Notes: generated by a model not told the origin, from the sequence alone. Positions 1-7,747 are shown, numbered from the stretch's first letter. The stretch: 34,640 nucleotides of DNA from Caldilineaceae bacterium bin5 (GCA_002238445.1 MPML01000054.1:1-34640); one strand, 5' to 3'. A program made the numbers and translations.

Positions 1-140
1 TGTTTGTATTATGGGCGGTCGGGCCTTCGGCCCTCCCTTGTGCAGGGGCTGCGCCCCCGCAACGCCCCCCTACAAAACCATCCCTCACCGACCGTGTTTA
101 CTCTTCCCCAGCATCGTGTCTGGCGAACGGAGTCTACTCA
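1..140 (+). repeat. Dispersed MITE-like element, copy R1 (partial)
   Basis: This copy contains the invariant 40-nt core at 32-71, identical to those at 4446-4485, 19739-19778 and 31882-31921. The core follows a hairpin GGGCC-TTC-GGCCC at 21-33. The sequence after the core (CTCACCGACCGTG and onward) still resembles the other copies to about position 140 and then diverges. The upstream module and left terminal repeat lie outside the window. Short open frames run through the core, but they come from its base composition and are not called as genes. Confidence 0.75.
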
Positions 141-192
141 CCCACTTGCCGCTTCAACCCACCGCCCACCGACCTCCAACCGCAGAAGTTAC

Positions 193-222
193 TGACCACT
201 GACCACTGACCACTGACCACTG
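193..222 (+). repeat. Heptanucleotide tandem repeat (TGACCAC)x4
   Basis: Four exact head-to-tail copies of TGACCAC occupy 193-220, followed by a partial TG. The array sits at the junction between two pieces of the dispersed element (R1 and R1b), where slippage or illegitimate recombination could have joined them. Confidence 0.85.
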
Positions 223-229
223 CAGTTCC

Positions 230-412
230 GCGCCCCCGCAACGCCCCCCTACAAAAACATGCCTCATCGACCGTGCGGCCTGATTACATCTGTGCGGCTC
301 ATCAAAGATGACTGCTGCCAACAAATTCACGATGAGATAGTCTGAATGGCGGCGGGCATGCAATGCTGGTCCAGTCAGGCGCCGTCAATGTCTTTATGGC
401 CACTGTATAAGC
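230..412 (+). repeat. Dispersed MITE-like element, copy R1b (5' truncated)
   Basis: The copy starts inside the core (GCGCCCCCGCAACG) and continues through the conserved 3' half: CCTCATCGACCGTGCGG, then GATGAGATAGTCTGAATGGCGGC, then GCTGGTCCA, then TTTATGGCC near 391-399. This 3' half is closest to the copy at 4296-4587. It lacks the first part of the core and all upstream modules. It lies just beyond the stop codon of the propeller gene ending at 431. Confidence 0.7.
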
Positions 413-430
413 GATAACGCCTTCCTGCGC

Positions 431-2074
431 TCATTCTGTCATGGAATCGAAAAACTGAAAAGCGTAGATGCTGGCTTCGTGCAGGGTAAAGCGGATGCGC
501 ACCGGCTTATTCCACAGCGCGCGCAGGTCGCTCTTTCCTTGCCAGTTGATGGTGTGCCAGATTTGGCCGGGCGCGCCGATTACCGGGTCACATAGCTCAG
601 CCGAAAATCCCTCGTATGGCGTGAACGTTGGGTCGAGGAGTTCGACCTGCAGATACCCATAATGGCAGTCGGTATTAACGCGCAGAGCATCACCTTCAAA
701 TACGAACTGCTTCGTGTAAACCTGGCCGGTTTCGTACTCGGGCAGAAGCCTGGCCCAGCCGTCCTCGCGCAGAATCAGGCCGCCAACCGCCCTCTTTGTT
801 CGCGGATCGCCCTGCAGCGCCTGGCGGGCGCGCCACGCTTTCTGACGCCGCTCGAACGCATCCTGCGGATACATTGGCCTGGGGGGCGTCCCACCCAGCC
901 AGCTCTGCTTCTGAGGATTTGCGCAGTAGGGGACCACTAGCTTCCCGTTATGGACCAACTCGCCTGCCGGGGTAAAGCAGGCGAAGCCATAGTCCTGATC
1001 GCCCGGCGAACCGGTGTCGACCCAGGACTCGGGGCCGCCGACCCGGTGCCAGCGCTTGCCGTCGCGGCTCGTGTAAAGTCCGAGGCGGCAGAAGGCCTGA
1101 TCGCGCCAGTTGTGGCCTTCGCGCTCCTGCCAGATGGGTTCGGCCAGGAACTCGCCGGCAATGCCGATGTAAAGACCCCCGACTTTTCGAACCGACATAT
1201 CGTGCATCTCAAGATCGGGCGGCAGGTTCGGGTCCCAGTCGGCGGTCAGGACTACCTCTTTGGGCGACCAATTGATGAAATCGGGACTCTCCTGGCGGCC
1301 TATTTGGCGCTTGCGGTAGAGGAAGTCCTGGTGGTGGGAGTACTGGCTATAGCCTATATAGCGCTGGATGCTTTCGTCCCAAATTATTTTCTGCTCGTGG
1401 TGATGGGGCAGGGGGGACTCTTCGCTGATGGTTTGCCAGCGGATGCCGTCGGGCGAGGCGTCGACGCTGGAGAGGCGGGGGCTGCCGGGTGGCCTCTTGG
1501 CGGCAGTCTCGGGGGGCCAGTTTACGAGCAGGTATTTTCGCTCGCTGTCTGCGCGGTCGTGGTTCAGAGCTAACCCTGACTGTGAGACATCAGGGTGAAC
1601 GATGTTGGTTGCGGTGTGGCCCTGGAAAGGTAGGCAGTCGTCGCGCAGCGGCTTCTCCCAGTGGAGGGCGTCTTTCGACTCTGCGTAACAGAGAACCTGG
1701 CCCGTGTTGAAGGGGTCGTTGGCTAACCCTTGCCAGTACCACATTTTGAATAAACCGTCATCCGGATCGTGAACGACGCCCGCGGTTCCCGGGTTGAACT
1801 GCACCTGCTCCCACGGGAGGTCCGACCAGGACAGCAGCGGCTCGGGGCTCTTGGTTGGTGTGCATATCTCCCTGCGCACGCCGTCCAGGTGGTCGAGAAT
1901 GTAGTTGTCCAGGAAGAGCTGTCTGTCTGTGCCAATGTGAGGGAAGGGGACCTCGTAATCGGGGGGAATATAGGGATAAACCCTGTCGACGGGGCGGCTG
2001 CCACTTAAGAGGGCCTCAGTCTTCTGTTGAATGTCTAGTGGTTCGGTGGGGCTCTTCGGCTCAGGATGCGACAT
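431..2074 (-). CDS. Five-bladed-propeller glycosidase-like protein
   Basis: The product is 547 aa. It carries the block DRQLFLDNYILDHLDGVRR near residue 50, typical of a family annotated as glycosyl-hydrolase-like five-bladed beta-propeller (GH32/43/62/68-type fold) in Chloroflexota and Planctomycetota. Propeller-type strands recur, for example KMWYWQG, VLCYAESKDALHWEKP, YTSRDGKRWHRVG and DASPDGIRWQ. No signal peptide is visible, so it is probably cytoplasmic. The C-terminus ends in a jelly-roll-like tail (LHEASIYAFQF) matching the end of the paralogue at 4658-6055 (LYKADLYAIRF). ATG was chosen at 2074; the Shine-Dalgarno is weak. It lies 51 bp after the PhyH gene on the same strand. Substrate and activity are unknown. 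Confidence 0.8.
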   Translation of the reverse strand: MSHPEPKSPTEPLDIQQKTEALLSGSRPVDRVYPYIPPDYEVPFPHIGTDRQLFLDNYILDHLDGVRREICTPTKSPEPLLSWSDLPWEQVQFNPGTAGVVHDPDDGLFKMWYWQGLANDPFNTGQVLCYAESKDALHWEKPLRDDCLPFQGHTATNIVHPDVSQSGLALNHDRADSERKYLLVNWPPETAAKRPPGSPRLSSVDASPDGIRWQTISEESPLPHHHEQKIIWDESIQRYIGYSQYSHHQDFLYRKRQIGRQESPDFINWSPKEVVLTADWDPNLPPDLEMHDMSVRKVGGLYIGIAGEFLAEPIWQEREGHNWRDQAFCRLGLYTSRDGKRWHRVGGPESWVDTGSPGDQDYGFACFTPAGELVHNGKLVVPYCANPQKQSWLGGTPPRPMYPQDAFERRQKAWRARQALQGDPRTKRAVGGLILREDGWARLLPEYETGQVYTKQFVFEGDALRVNTDCHYGYLQVELLDPTFTPYEGFSAELCDPVIGAPGQIWHTINWQGKSDLRALWNKPVRIRFTLHEASIYAFQFFDSMTE

Positions 2075-2125
2075 AGCAGATTGGGATCCCTGTTGTGTGC
2101 GTTGCTGTTGCTGCTGCCGGCGGAC

Positions 2126-3028
2126 TCAGATTCCCCACTTTTCCCGCATCTCAGCCATCGTCTTGCGATTTTCGGCCTTGGGAATCTGGTCCGGGTGCGG
2201 GCCCATGTGGCGTTCGTCGACCGGTTCGGAGGCCAACTGATAGCGGTTGTCGGTGCTGAGGCGGTAGCGGTTGGAGACGTTGTCGAGCGAGCCGTGCAGA
2301 AAGTACATGCCGAAAATCATGACATCGCCGGCGCGAAACGGTGTGGATGACCACTTGACGTCCAAAATGTCGATCAGTTCAAGCGGGTTGCGGCTAAGAT
2401 GGCCCTCTGTCATATCATTATGCGCGTCAGCCGCGCCGTAGGTACGCCGCAAGGCATCCAGCTTGTTCGAACCGGGGCAAAAGGCCAGCGTGCCCATCTC
2501 CAGCGAGAGGTCGTCAAGCGGCGTCCAGACGGTGTAGAGTTCCTTGGTCCCCGCGCCCATGAAGACGACGTCGTAGTGCGCGCCCGTACTTTGTCCCCGC
2601 CGGACCGCACGCGGCCATTTGTGGTCCAGGGTCAGGGCCGGGCCGCCCAGGAACTGTTCGAAGAAGGCCATAATACGCTCGGAGTTGACTACGCGCAAAT
2701 AGGCCTGCATGTTCACGACAACCTCGTTGCGAAGGACCGCGCCTTCGTTTTCGGGACCAATCACGCCCTCCTCAGGCGGGGCGTCGGGATCCAGCAAGCC
2801 CTCTGCAGACAGGAAGGAAAGTATGTCGGCGCGGGCGGCCATGATGGCATCGCGATCGTAGAAATCGCGAATCAACAAGTAGCCATCCTCTTCGATTCTG
2901 GCATGGAGGGCCGTCATATCGCCGGCAATGTCGTTGGCGTCGCGAGGCATGAAGATGTTCTGGCCGAAGACTAGCTCGTGACCGGCCATGGTGACTCTGG
3001 TTCCGTCTGCTACGGTCGTGGATTGCAT
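2126..3028 (-). CDS. Phytanoyl-CoA dioxygenase (PhyH) family protein
   Basis: This is a 300-aa Fe(II)/2-oxoglutarate-dependent oxygenase of the PhyH superfamily (double-stranded beta-helix). The proximal iron ligands are the H-x-D pair in GAHYDVV (H151, D153). The distal His is in FLHGSLDN (H245), with Arg residues (R254/R256) placed to bind the 2-oxoglutarate carboxylate. The N-terminal DGYLLIRDFYDRDAI segment is typical. The usual role is hydroxylation of small molecules or CoA esters, and the substrate cannot be deduced here. It is co-oriented with the kelch gene upstream (47 bp) and the propeller gene downstream (51 bp). An out-of-frame ATG lies 10 bases upstream of the chosen start. Confidence 0.88.
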   Translation of the reverse strand: MQSTTVADGTRVTMAGHELVFGQNIFMPRDANDIAGDMTALHARIEEDGYLLIRDFYDRDAIMAARADILSFLSAEGLLDPDAPPEEGVIGPENEGAVLRNEVVVNMQAYLRVVNSERIMAFFEQFLGGPALTLDHKWPRAVRRGQSTGAHYDVVFMGAGTKELYTVWTPLDDLSLEMGTLAFCPGSNKLDALRRTYGAADAHNDMTEGHLSRNPLELIDILDVKWSSTPFRAGDVMIFGMYFLHGSLDNVSNRYRLSTDNRYQLASEPVDERHMGPHPDQIPKAENRKTMAEMREKWGI

Positions 3029-3075
3029 GGTTGTTCATTCCCTTACTTTTTCACAATAGCGCAAATCGGTCGGTG

Positions 3076-4170
3076 TCAATCGATGTCAATCTTACCTGCG
3101 AAGACCGTCCCGAATGTGTTGCTCCGTACCTTGTCACGCGTCTCGTTGCCGACCAGAAATACTCGATCCTTCCAGACGGCAACCCGGTGTGACGCGATAC
3201 CGTAGGGCAATGGATCGAGAGCCAGCCAGCTTCCTTCCTGCGTGTCATAGGCCCAGACCTCGTGCGAAAGGCAGATCAGGTCCAGTTCCGGCACATGACC
3301 CATGATGAGGACTGACGTCCCATCAGGATTGACAACCCAGCTCTGGCCGCCGGTCAGCACGATCCAGCGATCCGCCACCGTGAAAGCGTCGGCGACGAAC
3401 GCCCGCGGCGGACGCGGCAGCTCTCGCCATTCCTCTGTTGCCAGGTCACATTCCCACACTTCACCAAACGTTACATGGCTTATCTTGCCGCCATGCGCTG
3501 CAGGGTCGGCAAACAGGCGGAAGGCGTTGTGAGGCTTGGGATCAACGACACCGCCGACGGGGATATCGTGGCCGCCGACGACGTAGAGCTTGCCGCCACA
3601 AATGCCCATTCCGCACATCCAGCGCGGCTCGCCGGGAAAGCGGGCCACGATCTCCCAACCGCTGTTGGCGCGTACATCGAGCCGGTAGATGTTGGGGTCG
3701 CCGGTAGCATGTTCGTGCGGGTGCCAGTCAGTGCCGAAGGCGGTGTAGAGCTGGTCGTCGTGGGCAAAGGTGGTCGCCACCATGGCAGTAGTGGGGCGGT
3801 CCGGCAGCTTCTCCCAATCTGGTGCCCCGGCCTGAACGTCGAGGAACCATACATCCGCGGTTGCGCGATTGCCGACCGCGCGGCGTCTTCCTCCCACAAC
3901 AGCCAGGCCGCCGGCAACAGCCGTTCCGGATGTCCAGCCCGGACCTATCGGGATGGGAGGCAGGGGATACCACTCGCCGATCGGTGTTGCTCCACCCTGC
4001 CCGTCGTCGGCATCATCAACGATCGGCGCGCCGAAACCGTACTCCGCTTCACGCCAGGGGTAGGCCATGCCGCCGGCGACAAGGAGGCTGCCGTCGACAA
4101 TGCCGACAGAGGGGCCTTTGATTAGTGCGGGATAGACAGGAGCTTCCTGCCATGTTATTTGCAGAGTCAT
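3076..4170 (-). CDS. Kelch-repeat propeller protein
   Basis: The product is about 364 aa and consists of kelch-type blades: GSLLVAGGMAYPW, GGLAVVGGRRRAVGN with WFLDVQ, YTAFGTDWHPHE with YRLDVR, GGKLYVVGGHDIPVGG, DRWIVLTGGQSW, HEVWAYDTQEGSW and DRVFLVGNETR. The fold is a six- to seven-bladed galactose-oxidase-like propeller, but I see no copper-site pattern, so a catalytic role is not supported. The frame stays open upstream to 4302, but that extension enters the right terminal repeat of the dispersed element (4296-4587) and has no propeller signature. I therefore use the ATG at 4170, immediately before MTLQITWQ. No strong Shine-Dalgarno is present. No secretion signal is visible. Confidence 0.8.
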   Translation of the reverse strand: MTLQITWQEAPVYPALIKGPSVGIVDGSLLVAGGMAYPWREAEYGFGAPIVDDADDGQGGATPIGEWYPLPPIPIGPGWTSGTAVAGGLAVVGGRRRAVGNRATADVWFLDVQAGAPDWEKLPDRPTTAMVATTFAHDDQLYTAFGTDWHPHEHATGDPNIYRLDVRANSGWEIVARFPGEPRWMCGMGICGGKLYVVGGHDIPVGGVVDPKPHNAFRLFADPAAHGGKISHVTFGEVWECDLATEEWRELPRPPRAFVADAFTVADRWIVLTGGQSWVVNPDGTSVLIMGHVPELDLICLSHEVWAYDTQEGSWLALDPLPYGIASHRVAVWKDRVFLVGNETRDKVRSNTFGTVFAGKIDID

Positions 4171-4295
4171 GTTCCAGGTACGCTGTGATCCTACGGAAGT
4201 GTATACAATCTGAGATAAGGGGTCAAGCATGCCGCTCGGGCACCTGGAAACGCACTGGCACCAGTCCCTCGCCCTACTTAGATCATACAGAACTT

Positions 4296-4587
4296 GCAGC
4301 AACTAGGCCATAAACAGTGCCTATGTGGACCAGACCTTCAGTCACGCCGCCATTCGGGCTATCTCATCGTGTACTCGTTGGCCGCAACGTTTGACGAGAC
4401 GCACAGCTGGAAACAGTACGTACGGTCGATGAGGCATGTTTTTGTAGGGGGGCGTTGCGGGGGCGCAGCCCCTGCACAAGGGAGGGCCGAAGGCCCGACC
4501 GCCCAAAAAACAGAGAAGGAGGAGAGAGCAAACGCCTTCACTCGCCTCCTTCAGGTTCGCAAATCAGTTATGGCTGAGTAGTAACCG
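4296..4587 (-). repeat. Dispersed MITE-like element, copy R2 (full length, reverse orientation)
   Basis: On the minus strand the order is: left terminal repeat (GGTTACTACTCAGCCATAA, 4568-4586); the TTTGCGAACCTGAAGGAGGCG module; the hairpin GGGCC-TTC-GGCCC; the invariant 40-nt core (4446-4485); the CCTCATCGACC and GAATGGCGGC segments; and the right terminal repeat (TTTATGGCCTAGTTGCTGC, complement of 4297-4315). The hexamer GAACTT occurs directly outside both ends (4290-4295 and 4588-4593), a candidate target-site duplication. It fills the gap between the propeller gene ending at 4658 and the kelch gene, so any kelch promoter lies inside or just after it. Nothing else is seen at 4171-4657. Confidence 0.8.
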
Positions 4588-4657
4588 GAACTTCAGGAAC
4601 GACACCTGGAATCCCGCTGAGACGTTACTCGGTTTGTTCTGGGCGTTGGCTGTCGAT

Positions 4658-6055
4658 TCAGAATCGAATTGCGTACAGATCAGCCTTGTACAGGTCGAAC
4701 CTGAGGCGGACCGTCTGACCCCGCAGATGGCTCAGATCAGCGCTGCCGTTCCAGGTGAGAGGCGTGTCAATGTGATCCCCGACAATCGGCTGGCAGTCGT
4801 CAAGCGTGTAGCCCTCCATATCGCGGATGAAGCGCGTGTCGCTGCCCACGTCGCCGGGGCTGGAGGACAGAATCTGGCAGCGCAGGAAGCCCGAGTATAG
4901 GGTACGCGCATTGATGCTGATTGAATCCGAGTTCAGCTCGAAGGGAACCGTCCAGAAGCCGCCGCGTCCGCGGCTTGAAACTGAGACAAACCCGTCCTCG
5001 CGTACCGCGGCGCGCACCAGCCCCGACACGCCTAGCTCGCTCGTTTTGCGGTCGACCGGCTCGTTGTGCAACAGTCGGTTGACGCCAACATAGGTGGACC
5101 ACTCCCCAGTGCCCGTAGAAACAACCCCGGCGCAAGCGTAGACGGTTTCGTATTTCCCCGTGGCAGATGGTACGGTCTCGATCCAGGCATTTTGACCCAG
5201 CGGCCTGTGCCAGACCATGCCGTCGCGGCTGGTTGCCAGATGTACATTCATCGTATCGGGCGTACGCTCGTACATGGAAAGCCGCATCAGATGCGCGTCG
5301 GTCGCGCCGGGCCAGGGGGAATAGCCGTTGCAGTAGATATCAAGATCGGGTGCATCGAGAGGATTGTTCTCCATGACCGGCTCGGAGTCGGGAAAGTGCC
5401 GAAAACTGTCCGATACAGCCCGGTTGATACCGCGGCGGTTCGACACCCCATCCATTTGGCGCGTGTAGAGTACATACTTGCCCTGAGTCGCATCATAGAG
5501 GGCGATGTTCTGGGTGTCAGCATGCTGGTGCTCCATCAGAGGCCGGGGCAGAGGTGTCCAGTGGAGGCCGTCCGCGGAAACGGCGCCTAGAACTTTGCGT
5601 TCGGTCTCTGTCCAGTGACAGCTGACCATTTTGTACCTTTCGGATTCGACGGCCACTGGATCGATGAAGATTCCGTGGCCATGACGGTTGATGTCGACCA
5701 GGTTGTTTTCAGTCGATCCATTCCACTCTTGAAGGCCCAGATTGGGTTTCTTCCAGTCGACGCCATCGTGCGATTCGGCATAGCCGATTCCGCCGCCGTT
5801 TTCGTACCAGCAGCGCAGCGTCCCGCCATCCTCGAGAAACGTCGAATACGCTGATATGTAGCCCTGCTCCCAAGGCTGATCGGCAGCGATCACCAATGTA
5901 GGGTCTACTGTGGGCTCGTGGACTTTGAGCGTAATTCCATGCGGAACGCTCCAGCCTTCGGTAACGGCGCCACCCCATTGCGTGCCATAGCCTGGTTCTA
6001 CGCCCATCCAATCGACAAACACCCATTTTCCCTGGCCAATCCCCCAGTTTCTCAC
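4658..6055 (-). CDS. Five-bladed-propeller glycosidase-like protein (paralogue)
   Basis: This 465-aa protein has the same architecture as the product at 431-2074. Propeller blades are marked by GGTLRCWYENGGGIGYAESHDGVDW, LGAVSADGLHWTPL, KYVLYTRQ and VHLATSRDGMVWHRPLG, followed by a beta-sandwich C-terminus ending LYKADLYAIRF. It starts at GTG (6055), supported by AGGAG seven bases upstream; the ATG next to the AGGAG is out of frame. It begins 41 bp after the LamG gene on the same strand. No signal peptide is visible. The reaction is unknown; the fold suggests carbohydrate binding or hydrolysis. Confidence 0.8.
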   Translation of the reverse strand: MRNWGIGQGKWVFVDWMGVEPGYGTQWGGAVTEGWSVPHGITLKVHEPTVDPTLVIAADQPWEQGYISAYSTFLEDGGTLRCWYENGGGIGYAESHDGVDWKKPNLGLQEWNGSTENNLVDINRHGHGIFIDPVAVESERYKMVSCHWTETERKVLGAVSADGLHWTPLPRPLMEHQHADTQNIALYDATQGKYVLYTRQMDGVSNRRGINRAVSDSFRHFPDSEPVMENNPLDAPDLDIYCNGYSPWPGATDAHLMRLSMYERTPDTMNVHLATSRDGMVWHRPLGQNAWIETVPSATGKYETVYACAGVVSTGTGEWSTYVGVNRLLHNEPVDRKTSELGVSGLVRAAVREDGFVSVSSRGRGGFWTVPFELNSDSISINARTLYSGFLRCQILSSSPGDVGSDTRFIRDMEGYTLDDCQPIVGDHIDTPLTWNGSADLSHLRGQTVRLRFDLYKADLYAIRF

Positions 6056-6096
6056 GATTCATCTCCTGTTTGGACCGAAAATGCCAACCGAAATGG

Positions 6097-6663
6097 TCAG
6101 TACCTCTTGATAGACGAGATGCGGATCTCGCCGATTTGGCCGAAAAAGTGGCCCTCGCCCAGAAAGTCAAACGCGCCCCCGTACCGAGCGTATCCCTTCA
6201 GGCGCGTGGAGACGCTGAATTGGGCACTGTGCCTGCGGTTGTTGACCAGTCTGCGGCCGTCGGGGCTGTGCATCTGCCAGATCAGGAACCCGTCCAGAAA
6301 CAGTTGATGAAGATCCCCGCTGGCCCCGTACTGCCATGCCACATGGTGCCATTCAGTATCGCTGATGCCCGCATCGGCCGTGCCCACAACAAGCCCGCCC
6401 GGACGCGTCCAGGGATGCAGATCCATCAGTTCCTGCCCAGGCTCGGCTCCCAGAAAGTGAACGCCGGGCGCCATGCTACCGTCGGGCGAATTGCGGGAGG
6501 AGAGATAGAGTTCCCAGACCCCCTGTTCCGTCTTGTCGTATGTACCGCAGATGTGCCCGAACGTGAAGGGCTGGTGGTGATCGTCGGCCTTTTCTCCATG
6601 CGCCTGCAGGGGGCCGCCCCGTCTGACCCAGGCTTCCACGGTCCAGGCCTCGACGTTTCTCAA
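6097..6663 (-). CDS. LamG/concanavalin A-like lectin-domain protein, probably N-truncated
   Basis: The 188-aa product is almost entirely a LamG/laminin-G-3 beta-sandwich: VEAWTVEAWVRR at the very N-terminus, then WHHVAWQYGASGDLHQLFLDG, and GQIGEIRIS near the end. Such domains normally have 25-40 residues (a leading strand with a 'DGxxDYVE'-type turn) before the VEAWV strand, and these are missing. The only start is TTG at 6663, directly after an in-frame TAA (6664-6666) that ends a zinc-ribbon micro-ORF in another frame. It may be a fragment of a longer protein broken at the insertion scar to its right, or a coupled short lectin. It precedes a glycosidase-like gene by 41 bp. Confidence 0.6.
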   Translation of the reverse strand: MRNVEAWTVEAWVRRGGPLQAHGEKADDHHQPFTFGHICGTYDKTEQGVWELYLSSRNSPDGSMAPGVHFLGAEPGQELMDLHPWTRPGGLVVGTADAGISDTEWHHVAWQYGASGDLHQLFLDGFLIWQMHSPDGRRLVNNRRHSAQFSVSTRLKGYARYGGAFDFLGEGHFFGQIGEIRISSIKRY

Positions 6664-6765
6664 TTAGGGGTTTGGTTCTTTGCAATGAGGGCAATTCCGC
6701 AGTCTGATCCGGACCTTTCGCCCACACTTTATACAGTTAGAGAAGCTGCCAGTCCCAATGAGCAT
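6664..6765 (-). CDS. Possible 33-aa zinc-ribbon micro-protein
   Basis: The small frame runs from ATG (6765-6763) to TAA (6666-6664). It contains C-I-K-C, ten residues, then C-P-H-C (CIKCGRKV...RNCPHCKEPNP), a textbook four-Cys zinc-ribbon spacing. An in-frame TAG lies two codons before the ATG, so the frame cannot be much longer. There is no recognisable Shine-Dalgarno. Its stop codon abuts the TTG start of the LamG gene. It could be a real micro-protein or a remnant of a larger zinc-ribbon protein. Nothing else was recognised from 6766 to about 6995. Confidence 0.3.
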   Translation of the reverse strand: MLIGTGSFSNCIKCGRKVRIRLRNCPHCKEPNP

Positions 6766-6995
6766 GGTGGTCTATGGTGCGGTGGATACGATCCCACAGT
6801 GTAGCACGAGGGGGAGTGGCAGATGAGAGGAAGGCGGTGCACCACTACACCACTTCTCCCCCCCTTGCAATTCGTCGCCAGGAAAGGACCTTACCTAGCG
6901 ACAGCTTAAACCTGCCACGACGTGGTAGGCATTTGCTATTGGGGGGTGCCATTTCTAAATTTCTTGGGAACTATTTACTTAACCTGAATTCGGAA

Positions 6996-7151
6996 TTAGA
7001 AAAGGGCCGGCAAGAGAGCCAAATCTTTGTTAGAGAGAGATTGTTTCTTGGCTTGCCAGGTGTAGGCAATCAGACAGGCAATGAGATTGACGATTGAGTT
7101 GGTTGTGCTCCGATGACGGGTGTGTTCAATCTCTGTCGCTTTTCGAACCCT
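6996..7151 (-). pseudogene. C-terminal remnant of an IS transposase (IS982-like)
   Basis: A minus-strand frame reads RVRKATEIEHTRHRSTTNSI followed by VNLIACLIAYTWQAKKQSL. The pattern of a (E)HxRHRS..N..VNL..LIAY...KK.SL tail is what I associate with the extreme C-terminus of IS982-type DDE transposases. Upstream of about 7151 the frame stays open but the similarity stops (VVIADGPGFE), which suggests an abrupt truncation. No catalytic residues or terminal inverted repeats are preserved. The family assignment is from memory of the motif and is tentative; 'transposase tail' is more certain than the exact family. Confidence 0.45.
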
Positions 7152-7170
7152 ACATTCGAATCCAGGGCCG

Positions 7171-7467
7171 TCAGCTATCACCACCGTTTTTCTCTTGGCT
7201 CTCGACGTGTTGACGTAGAGCACGATTGATGTCAGTCTGGTAGCCGCGGCCATTCTTGGCGCGGGCCCTGAACCATCCGATGACGTCCGCGTCGAGACGC
7301 AGAGTGATCTGCTTTTTTACAGGCCGGTAAAATACGCCGCGGCGAGCGTTGGTCCAGTCGAGCAGTTCGGGGATATCAGTAGTGTCGATCTGGTCATCGG
7401 GAAGTTCTTCAAGGGCCTGCAGCTCGGCGCGTTGCTCGGTGGTCAGTTCAGAACTCTCCCTCTTCAT
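7171..7467 (-). CDS. brnA: BrnA-type antitoxin (ribbon-helix-helix)
   Basis: This 98-aa protein has an acidic, helical N-terminal half and a C-terminal block KKQITLRLDADVIGWFRARA followed by NGRGYQTDINRALRQHV. That block is the conserved DNA-binding ribbon-helix-helix core of BrnA antitoxins. BrnA normally neutralises the BrnT ribonuclease and autorepresses the brnTA operon. The start ATG (7467) has an AGGAGG-like Shine-Dalgarno (GAGAGGAGGGCTT) and overlaps the ancestral end of brnT by about 20 bases, the usual arrangement. The antitoxin frame is intact although the toxin is disrupted. It may persist as a solitary regulator. Confidence 0.85.
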   Translation of the reverse strand: MKRESSELTTEQRAELQALEELPDDQIDTTDIPELLDWTNARRGVFYRPVKKQITLRLDADVIGWFRARAKNGRGYQTDINRALRQHVESQEKNGGDS

Positions 7468-7737
7468 AAGCCCTCCTCTCTTGCTTGGTAGCTTAGAGGG
7501 CGCTGATTATGCGTCCCAAAACTTCCCCTGTTTCCGGCTCGAATTCGGGAGCTATGTGGATGACAAGGATTATATTGCCAATTCTTCCAATCGTGCGTAG
7601 TCGCTCCTCGCCAGCGTAAGGATCTTGGACCGTCAAGGCAAGCGGATCGTTGAAGATAAGTAGAGCCGTTTCGAACCTATACCGTGCTTCTGTAAGTTGC
7701 CCTTGCTCTTGGCCGGGTCCCATCGCCAAACCACCAT
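7448..7737 (-). pseudogene. brnT: BrnT-type toxin pseudogene (frameshift plus premature stop)
   Basis: The N-terminus starts at ATG 7737 and reads MVVWRWDPAKSKGNLQKHGI, the canonical BrnT opening. At about 7676 the reading must shift by one base (apparent deletion) to continue RFETALLIFNDPLALTVQDP, then EERLRTIGRIGNIILVIHI and GRIISAL. A TAA at 7493-7495 then interrupts, but the same frame continues ATKQERRAYEEGEF to a TGA at 7448-7450. That matches the usual BrnT ending (ISARKATKxERRxYE). The ancestral protein would be about 96 aa, normal for BrnT. Two independent lesions indicate an inactive toxin, or sequencing error for one of them. Confidence 0.8.
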
Positions 7738-7747
7738 ATGACGCCCT

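Noticed and set aside
4..202. Short open frames beginning MGGRAFGPPLCRGCAP and recurring at each copy of the dispersed element
   Set aside because: They recur because the 40-nt core is identical in DNA. They run out of frame after the core, differ in length and have no ribosome site, so conservation is at nucleotide rather than protein level.
193..222. TGACCAC tandem array as a CRISPR or iteron candidate
   Set aside because: The seven-base units have no spacers, and no replication or Cas gene is near; it is a simple repeat at a repeat junction.
4171..4302. N-terminal extension of the kelch gene to 4302
   Set aside because: The added residues have no propeller signature and the upstream start lies inside the terminal repeat of the dispersed element.
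7128..7175. tRNA T-arm-like sequence (TTCGAACC / TTCGAATCC)
   Set aside because: No 5-bp T-stem, anticodon arm or acceptor stem can be built around it; it lies within the transposase remnant region.
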